DNA from: an uncultured Clostridia bacterium
GTDB lineage: Bacteria > Bacillota > Clostridia > Christensenellales > Borkfalkiaceae
Direction: 5' to 3'
DNA length: 64,000 bases
NCBI GenBank assembly: GCA_947629095.1
Contig: CANRCK010000002.1
Coordinates: 62,001-126,000 of the forward strand
Shown here piece by piece: positions 58,413 through 64,000 of this stretch. Within the stretch, counting starts at the first letter, position 1; the number at the start of each line of letters is the position of its first letter. Both the position numbers and the translations under genes were made by a program. The notes beneath the pieces were generated by a model that was given only the letters and a program-made list of their open reading frames with translations, was not told the DNA's origin and ran no database searches.

Positions 58413-60785
58413 ATGACAAAAAATTCATATAAGTCGACCTGCGAAGAGCGGGCGCGGAAGCTTCTGGCGGAGCTGAGCCTTGAAGAAAAAGTGAACCAGC
58501 TTACCTGCCTCAACGTTAAACCGGAGAATGTGGACAATATAGATTCTCCCGCAACGGGCTGCGCAGTTTTAGGCGTTGTGCGCCAAGGCGATTTGTTGGA
58601 ATACGTTAAAAAGGTGCAAACATATATAATGGAAAAATCCCCCCACCATATCCCCGCTCTGATGCACGCCGAGGGGCTTTCGGGACCCGTGTGCCTTTTG
58701 GGCGGGTGCCAATACCCCGCGCCGATAGGTCTGGGCGCAACATTTGAGCCGGAACTTGTGGAAAAGATGGCGTCCTTTACAAGCAAGCAGCTTGCCGCAA
58801 ACGGCATAAGGCACGCCCTTTCACCCGTGCTCGACCTGGCGCGCGAGCTGCGCTGGGGCAGGTGTAACGAAACTTACGGCGGCGACCCCACCCTTTGCGC
58901 GGAATTTGCCGTAAGCTTTATCCGCGGAATGCAGGGCGACGACCTGACATATGGCGTAGCCGCAACCTGCAAGCACTTTTTGGGATATTCCTTTACGGAG
59001 AGCGGGCTGAATATGCATCTGACGGTTGCGCCCTTCAAAATTCTGCGCGAGCAATTCGCAAAGCCCTTTGAAGCGGCAATAAACCTTGCCGACGTGAAGT
59101 GCGTTATGAACAGCTACTCCATGGTTGAGGGAACGCCCGTATGCATGAACGGAAAGGTGCTTACCGACCTTTTGAGAAACGACTTGGGATTTACGGGCAC
59201 TGTAGTTTCGGACTACGGAACCCTGAACCACATAAAAACCATGTACCGCATCACCGACAACACCGCGAAAATGGCAAAGCTTGCGCTTGAAGCGGGGCTG
59301 GACATTGAATTGCCCAACCGCGTGATTTACGGCGACGAGCTGATTGCCGCCGTCCGCGCGGGAGAAATATCGGAAGAGACGGTGGACCGTTCGGTCCTCC
59401 GCCTGCTCACTTTGAAGTTCGAGCTGGGGCTGTTTGAAAATCCCTTCGGCGTGGGCGACAGGGCTGCGGCAATGGACAACACCCTGCCGGACGCGGGGTC
59501 CCTCGAAGCGGCTTTAAAGAGCGTAACATTGCTTAAAAACGATGGAATACTCCCCGTTGAAAACGCAAAGGCGCGCGTTGCTGTTATAGGACCCTGCGGA
59601 AATTCCCTGCGGCTCTTATACGGGCACTACACAGCCGTTGCGGCGTGGGAAATGCTGAAAGTTATAGATTCGATAAAGTCCGAAAATTCTGGCAGCGCAG
59701 ACTTTGTAAACCTTATGAACCAGGGCGCAGACGGCAGCGTTAAAAAAATACGCCCCCGCAAAATAGAGAGCAAGTATATATTCGACGATGAGATAAGGCG
59801 GGCATATCCCGCGGCGAAAACGCTTTTTGAGGGAATAAAGGAAAAGTTTGCAAACGCAAAATTTGCGGAGGGCTGCGACTATAAGGGCGACGATGTAAGC
59901 GGTTTTGCCGAAGCCGAAAAACTTGCAAGGGAGAGCGACATCGTTATACTGTGCGTGGGCGAAAAGAACGGTATAGACCCCTCCTGCACCTCTGGCGAGG
60001 GCGTGGATTGTTCAAGCCTTTCGCTGCCCGGCGTGCAGAACGGGCTTGTAAAAGCCGTTTATGCGGCAAATAAAAACTGCGTTATAGTGCACACGGGCTG
60101 CAAGCCCCTGTGCTGGGAGTGGGCTTACGGGCATATCCCCGCCATTGTTGAGGCGTGGCTGCCCGCAACGTTCGGCGGAGAGGCGGTTGCAAAGGTTTTG
60201 TGCGGGGAATATAATCCCGGCGGCAAAACGCCCGTGGACCTCCCGCGCGACGCGGGGCATTCGCCCGCGTATTTCGGGCAGCTCAACGGCTCCTATTCCC
60301 ACAGCCATGAAAATTTCGGTATAGTGGGATATATCGATTCCCCCTCCACCGTTCTCGCTCCGTTCGGCTTCGGGCTGAGCTACACCTCGTTCGAATACGG
60401 CGCGCCCGCGCTAACCCACGACGGCTGCGGCAATATTTGCGTGAGCGTGGAAGTTAAAAACACGGGGGCAAGGGACGGCGAAGAGGTTGTCCAGCTGTAC
60501 GGCAGGGACGAATACGCCTCCTGCGTGCGCCCGCAGAGAGAGCTTATTGGCTTTAAGCGCGTTCCGCTGAAAGCCGGAGAATGCAAAACGGTGCGCTTTA
60601 AATTCAATATAAACGTTCTTTCGTTCGAGGGCAAGGACGGAGGCTGGATTGCCGAAAAGGGCGACTATACTTTCTTTACGGGCAGCGACAGTCTGGCGGC
60701 TGCGTCCTGCAAATATACGCTTGAAAAAACGGTTGAAGTAAACCCCAACCGGCGCGACTTTTTTGCGGCGGCGGAAGTTGAATAA
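58413..60785 (+). CDS. glycoside hydrolase family 3 (beta-glycosidase)
   Basis: A 790-residue enzyme. The N-terminal barrel carries SPVLDLARELRWGRCNETYG and the nucleophile D267 in VVSDYGTLNH; the second domain follows with VIGPCGNSLRLLYGHY and DIVILCVGEKNG and contains an insert (about residues 415-500); the fibronectin-III domain ends with DGEEVVQLYGRDEYASCVRP. Without signal peptide, so cytoplasmic. GH3 enzymes of this type act on beta-glucosides or beta-xylosides; in this operon it may remove side-chain sugars. AAGAGGTGAAAC precedes the ATG. Confidence 0.92.
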   Translation: MTKNSYKSTCEERARKLLAELSLEEKVNQLTCLNVKPENVDNIDSPATGCAVLGVVRQGDLLEYVKKVQTYIMEKSPHHIPALMHAEGLSGPVCLLGGCQYPAPIGLGATFEPELVEKMASFTSKQLAANGIRHALSPVLDLARELRWGRCNETYGGDPTLCAEFAVSFIRGMQGDDLTYGVAATCKHFLGYSFTESGLNMHLTVAPFKILREQFAKPFEAAINLADVKCVMNSYSMVEGTPVCMNGKVLTDLLRNDLGFTGTVVSDYGTLNHIKTMYRITDNTAKMAKLALEAGLDIELPNRVIYGDELIAAVRAGEISEETVDRSVLRLLTLKFELGLFENPFGVGDRAAAMDNTLPDAGSLEAALKSVTLLKNDGILPVENAKARVAVIGPCGNSLRLLYGHYTAVAAWEMLKVIDSIKSENSGSADFVNLMNQGADGSVKKIRPRKIESKYIFDDEIRRAYPAAKTLFEGIKEKFANAKFAEGCDYKGDDVSGFAEAEKLARESDIVILCVGEKNGIDPSCTSGEGVDCSSLSLPGVQNGLVKAVYAANKNCVIVHTGCKPLCWEWAYGHIPAIVEAWLPATFGGEAVAKVLCGEYNPGGKTPVDLPRDAGHSPAYFGQLNGSYSHSHENFGIVGYIDSPSTVLAPFGFGLSYTSFEYGAPALTHDGCGNICVSVEVKNTGARDGEEVVQLYGRDEYASCVRPQRELIGFKRVPLKAGECKTVRFKFNINVLSFEGKDGGWIAEKGDYTFFTGSDSLAAASCKYTLEKTVEVNPNRRDFFAAAEVE

Positions 60786-60806
60786 ATTATGCGGAGAAGT
60801 TACAAC

Positions 60807-62807
60807 ATGCAAAAATTTTTGTTCTATTTTGAAAAAGACGGGCAATGGAAAAAAATACCCGAAGAATATGTTGACGGCTGCAATATGGAATACGCCGCAG
60901 GCGGCGGGAGCTACTATTGCCGCACCACCGAAGGGCAGGACTGCGTTTCATACGAAATGGGCTTTGACTGCAACTACGACACAAAGCTGAGAATGGAAGT
61001 GCACGTTTTGGGCAAGGAGCCTTTCAACGTGATTCCCTGCAACCTGCACGGCGACAATAATTTTAAGGGTTCTTTCCCCTACACACTGCCCTTTTTGACC
61101 CATTCCGACGCCACGCCGTTTGCTTCGGTGGCGTGGGAATTCCGCGCCGACCGCGCCGCAACACCCCTTTCGGCAATCTGCACGGACGAGGGCGTTACTG
61201 CCGTCTCCATACAGCCGTACAGCAACGCCGAGGGCGGAAAGAGAACGATAAGCGGATATATAAAGAGCAACGCCAAGGACGAACCCCACGGAGTTTACCC
61301 GCAGATATCGCCCGTTGAATATATTCATAACGGGCTGTATGCCGCAACGGGCGGAGTTTTGGGCGTGAGCCTGGGCTACACCAACTTCCCCTACACCTTT
61401 ACGCACAGGGAGCTTTTGAACCCCTCCACCTGCGAGTCGGCAAAAAAGGCAAAGGCGTGCGGGCGCATATACGTCCGTAAGGGCGACAGGCGTGAACTGC
61501 ACGGTATTATAAGGGAGGAATACTATCTTATCCGCGGCGAACGCGCGGAGTATAAAAACACCCCCGAACAGGCGGTGCACGCAATTATAGACTCCTTTGT
61601 AAACCTCAACTGCGACGCCGGAACGGGGGAATACACAAACAGAAAATGTAAACCTCCCCGCGACATGGAGCTGTTGCCCTGGCGCGAGGTGTGCGAAATA
61701 GGTTGGACGGGCGGCTCCATTCTTGCATATCCCTATTTTTTGGCAAGGGAGATAAACGGAGCTTTAAACGGCATAAGCTTCGGCAAGGCGATGGGCGGCG
61801 AAGCCCTTTTCAACAGGATAGTCAACGCCTATAATCCCGCAACGGATATGTTTTACAATCTCTATAAAGCCCGCCTCGACGGAGACCTTAACACCTCCGC
61901 CTGGTTCAACAAGGAGAAAGAAAACAAGCACTTTGCCTACACCCTTGCGGAGGCGTGCTACTATATTTTAAAGACCATACTCCTTTTGAAGAAGCGCGGG
62001 GAGAGCTTTAACCCGCTCTGGCTCGAACGCACGGAGAAGTGCCTTAAAACCGTGGCTGACCTCCAACGCGGGGACGGCGCGTTCGGATATTCCTATTGGG
62101 GAGACAGAAAGGAGGTTGCGGACTTTGACGGGTTTGCGGGATGCTGGTTTGTGCCTGCCTTTTTGAATTTATATCTCGTAACGGGGAACGGGCGCTATCT
62201 CGACGTTGCCAAAAAGGGCGAGGACTACTACTATCCCCCGGTTGCCGCGCTGAATGTATACGGCACGCCCATGGACACGCGCAAAGCCGTTGACGAAGAG
62301 GGCAACCTTGCCTTTATTACGGGCGCAAAGCTTTTGCACGAGCTTACGGGCGACGAGAAATATTTGAAATATATCAAAGATTCCGCCGACTACGAGCTTC
62401 TTTGGAGATTTGCCTACAACACACGCCCGGAATACGCCCCTCTTAAAGACGGCTGGCGCTCCCGCGGGGGGTCCGTTACCTCAGTTTCCAATCCACACAT
62501 CCACCCCATGGGCATTCTTGCCGACAGCGCGATGAGATACTACTATTCTATAACGGGCGACGGCTATTATCTTGACCGCGCCGACGACTCCACCGCGTTC
62601 ATAATGCAATGCCTTGAAATGTACCCCCAAAAAACGGGTTACGGAAGATACGGAGTTCTCTCCGAGAGGTGGTGCCCCAGCGACGGGCTGACGATTGAAC
62701 GATACAGCGACGGCAGGGAATACAGCAGTTGGTTCAGCTATAACCTTTGGGCGGCGGCTTGCGCACTCGAAGGGCTTGAAACTTACGTGCTTGACACGGC
62801 AAAATAA
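60807..62807 (+). CDS. large protein, probable alpha/alpha-barrel glycosidase of unknown family
   Basis: A 666-residue protein I cannot assign. Residues 1-250 are beta-rich (KTTEG-like YYCRTTEGQDCVSYEMGF, then VLGKEPFNVIPCN). Residues from about 265 look like a helical alpha/alpha toroid: repeating aromatic helices such as FAYTLAEACYYILKTILLLK, CLKTVADLQRGDGAFGYSYW, GFAGCWFVPAFLNLYLVTGN and LAFITGAKLLHELTGDEKYL, with Asp/Glu-rich loops. The layout resembles six-hairpin glycosidases. No signal peptide. GGAG lies 10 nt ahead of the ATG at 60807; the frame opens at 60789, 3 bp after GH3. It is probably the operon's least known enzyme. Confidence 0.7.
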   Translation: MQKFLFYFEKDGQWKKIPEEYVDGCNMEYAAGGGSYYCRTTEGQDCVSYEMGFDCNYDTKLRMEVHVLGKEPFNVIPCNLHGDNNFKGSFPYTLPFLTHSDATPFASVAWEFRADRAATPLSAICTDEGVTAVSIQPYSNAEGGKRTISGYIKSNAKDEPHGVYPQISPVEYIHNGLYAATGGVLGVSLGYTNFPYTFTHRELLNPSTCESAKKAKACGRIYVRKGDRRELHGIIREEYYLIRGERAEYKNTPEQAVHAIIDSFVNLNCDAGTGEYTNRKCKPPRDMELLPWREVCEIGWTGGSILAYPYFLAREINGALNGISFGKAMGGEALFNRIVNAYNPATDMFYNLYKARLDGDLNTSAWFNKEKENKHFAYTLAEACYYILKTILLLKKRGESFNPLWLERTEKCLKTVADLQRGDGAFGYSYWGDRKEVADFDGFAGCWFVPAFLNLYLVTGNGRYLDVAKKGEDYYYPPVAALNVYGTPMDTRKAVDEEGNLAFITGAKLLHELTGDEKYLKYIKDSADYELLWRFAYNTRPEYAPLKDGWRSRGGSVTSVSNPHIHPMGILADSAMRYYYSITGDGYYLDRADDSTAFIMQCLEMYPQKTGYGRYGVLSERWCPSDGLTIERYSDGREYSSWFSYNLWAAACALEGLETYVLDTAK

Positions 62808-62818
62808 AACAGTTGTAT

Positions 62819-62850
62819 AAAAAGCCCCGGGTAACCCGGGGCTTTTTTTG
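62819..62850. terminator. bidirectional terminator between converging units
   Basis: GCCCCGGG and CCCGGGGC arms with GTAA-type loop, five A before and seven T after: usable for the plus-strand operon and for uxaC. Confidence 0.85.
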
Positions 62851-62857
62851 CGTTTAT

Positions 62858-64000
62858 TCAGAATCCGAAGTATTCGGCTGCGTTGTTATAGCAGATATCT
62901 TCCACTATCTTGCCGAGCCGTTCAAGCTCGCAGGCGGGATATTGTCCGCTTTCAACAAGTCTGCCGAGCATCTGGCAGAGCAGCCTTCTGTAATACTCAT
63001 GGCGGGGATATGCAAGGAAGGAGCGGCTGTCGGTGAGCATGCCCACGGACTGCGCAACAAGCCCTACCTGCATCAGCGTTTCGAGGTTCTGGCGCATGCC
63101 GTCCTGCTGGTCGAGGAACCACCACGCCGTGCCAACCTGAACCCTGCCCTTTACTCCCTCCTTCTGGAAGCAGCCCGCAAGTACGGTCAAAGCGTAGTTG
63201 TCGCGGGGGTTGAGGCAGTACAGAATGGTTTTAGGCAGGTTGCCGTCCTTGTCTATTTCGCCGAGGAGGGCGGAGAGCTTTTCCATATAAACCGCGTCCT
63301 CTATGGCGTCGAAGCCCGTGTCGGGACCGATTTTTTCAAGCATACTCTTGGAGTTGTTGCGGAGGGCGCCGATGTGATACTGCTGTACCCAGCCGTACTT
63401 TGCGTATTCCTTTGCAAGCGCTATAAGAACGTAGCCCTTGTATTTATCCTGCTCCTCCACGGAGATATGTTCGCCGTTCATGCCCTTTACAAAGATTGCG
63501 TTTGCCTCGTCGTAGGTTGCGGGGGCATAGCAAACAACGTCCAGCGCGTGGTCGGAGAGCTTGGAGCCCATGGAATCGAAGAACTTTATTCTTTCGGCAA
63601 GCGCGTCAAGCAAATCCTGCAAGCTCTCTATGGGTCTGCCGACAACTCCGGCAAGCTGGTCCACCCAGCTCTTAAACCACGAGAGTTCAACGTTTATCGC
63701 CTTGTCGGGGCGGAAAGCGGGGCGCACGCGCACTTTAAGCGTTTTATCCGCGTTCATCTTTTTGTGCCACTCGAGGCTGTCCACGGGGTCGTCGGTGGTG
63801 CACACCGTTTTAACGTTGAATTTATACATCATCTCGCGCGCGGTGAGCGTTTCGAGGACCTTGTTTGCCTTTTCCCAGATTTTGGGAGCGTTTTCCTTGT
63901 TGATTATGTCGTCTATGCCGAAATATCTGCGCATCTCGAGGTGGGACCAGTGATAGAGCGGGTTGCCCACAAAATAGGGCATACTCTCGGCAAACTGCAT
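62858..64000 (-). CDS. uxaC: glucuronate isomerase UxaC, 5' end outside the window
   Basis: 380 codons lie in the window; full UxaC has about 465, so some 85 N-terminal residues, including the start and first metal-binding His residues, lie beyond. It isomerises D-glucuronate to D-fructuronate and D-galacturonate to D-tagaturonate, the first step of uronate use. Family blocks are visible: FVGNPLYHWSHLEMRRYFGI, VKTVCTTDDPVDSLEWH, VQQYHIGALRNNS, and GMLTDSRSFLAYPRHEYYRR near the end. It converges on the pectin operon and takes up its likely product. No uxaB or kdgK is in view. Confidence 0.93.
   Translation of the reverse strand: MQFAESMPYFVGNPLYHWSHLEMRRYFGIDDIINKENAPKIWEKANKVLETLTAREMMYKFNVKTVCTTDDPVDSLEWHKKMNADKTLKVRVRPAFRPDKAINVELSWFKSWVDQLAGVVGRPIESLQDLLDALAERIKFFDSMGSKLSDHALDVVCYAPATYDEANAIFVKGMNGEHISVEEQDKYKGYVLIALAKEYAKYGWVQQYHIGALRNNSKSMLEKIGPDTGFDAIEDAVYMEKLSALLGEIDKDGNLPKTILYCLNPRDNYALTVLAGCFQKEGVKGRVQVGTAWWFLDQQDGMRQNLETLMQVGLVAQSVGMLTDSRSFLAYPRHEYYRRLLCQMLGRLVESGQYPACELERLGKIVEDICYNNAAEYFGF

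Overview
The window looks like a chromosomal piece of a Gram-positive-type anaerobe, most likely an uncultured gut Clostridia (Bacillota). The support is indirect: the S10-spc-alpha ribosomal gene order with a KOW-domain gene between map and infA, AGGAGG ribosome-binding sites, sigma-A promoters with 16-18 bp spacers, zinc-ribbon forms of S4, S14 and adenylate kinase, a firmicute-type L10 leader, and LplB/LplC-type sugar permeases. No rRNA, tRNA, CRISPR array, transposase or phage gene was seen, and the exact lineage cannot be fixed from the sequence.

Region by region. 1-6.5 kb: start of rpmE (L31), a zinc-type dehydrogenase without the usual catalytic zinc ligands, a cardiolipin synthase, a YfcE-like phosphoesterase, two paralogous small membrane proteins, and an MgtC plus Na+/H+ antiporter operon. 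6.7-24.2 kb: the complete S10-spc-alpha cluster on the minus strand (rpsJ to rplQ, with secY, adk, map, KOW protein, infA, rpoA). It is interrupted by four long gaps, each holding one copy of a ~122-bp repeat placed directly behind a stop codon. 24.5-26.6 kb: a divergent EF-G paralog. 26.7-31.9 kb: a cyclophilin lipoprotein, then rplJ-rplL (L10 leader), rplK-rplA and rpmG-secE-nusG, again with dispersed repeats; rpoB does not follow rplL. 31.9-34.9 kb: repeat-rich DNA around a zinc-ribbon membrane protein and an XRE regulator. 34.9-42.4 kb: a DegP-like lipoprotein, a SecB-like chaperone, RNase E/G, an AraC regulator, a lipid kinase and MgtE.

42.4-64 kb is a pectin-utilization locus. A minus-strand operon of about 12 kb carries an LplB/LplC-type importer with a very large (938 aa) binding lipoprotein, its own ATPase, five unrecognised multi-spanning membrane proteins, and GH28 and GH105 enzymes. 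Divergent from it, a plus-strand operon encodes a pectin methylesterase (CE8), a DUF4038/GH140-like enzyme, an MFS transporter, a GH3 glycosidase and an unrecognised alpha/alpha-barrel-like protein. A convergent uxaC follows. Inferred flow: demethylation, polygalacturonase cleavage, import of oligogalacturonides or rhamnogalacturonan fragments, GH105/GH3 trimming in the cytoplasm, and entry of uronates through UxaC.

Most worth a second look: the stop-codon-anchored repeat in the ribosomal operon, the ABC importer with its five accessory membrane proteins, several starts lying 6-12 nt behind a -10 box, a probable ACG start for mgtE, two mini-ORFs overlapping operon start codons, and a repeat that supplies a gene's C-terminus.
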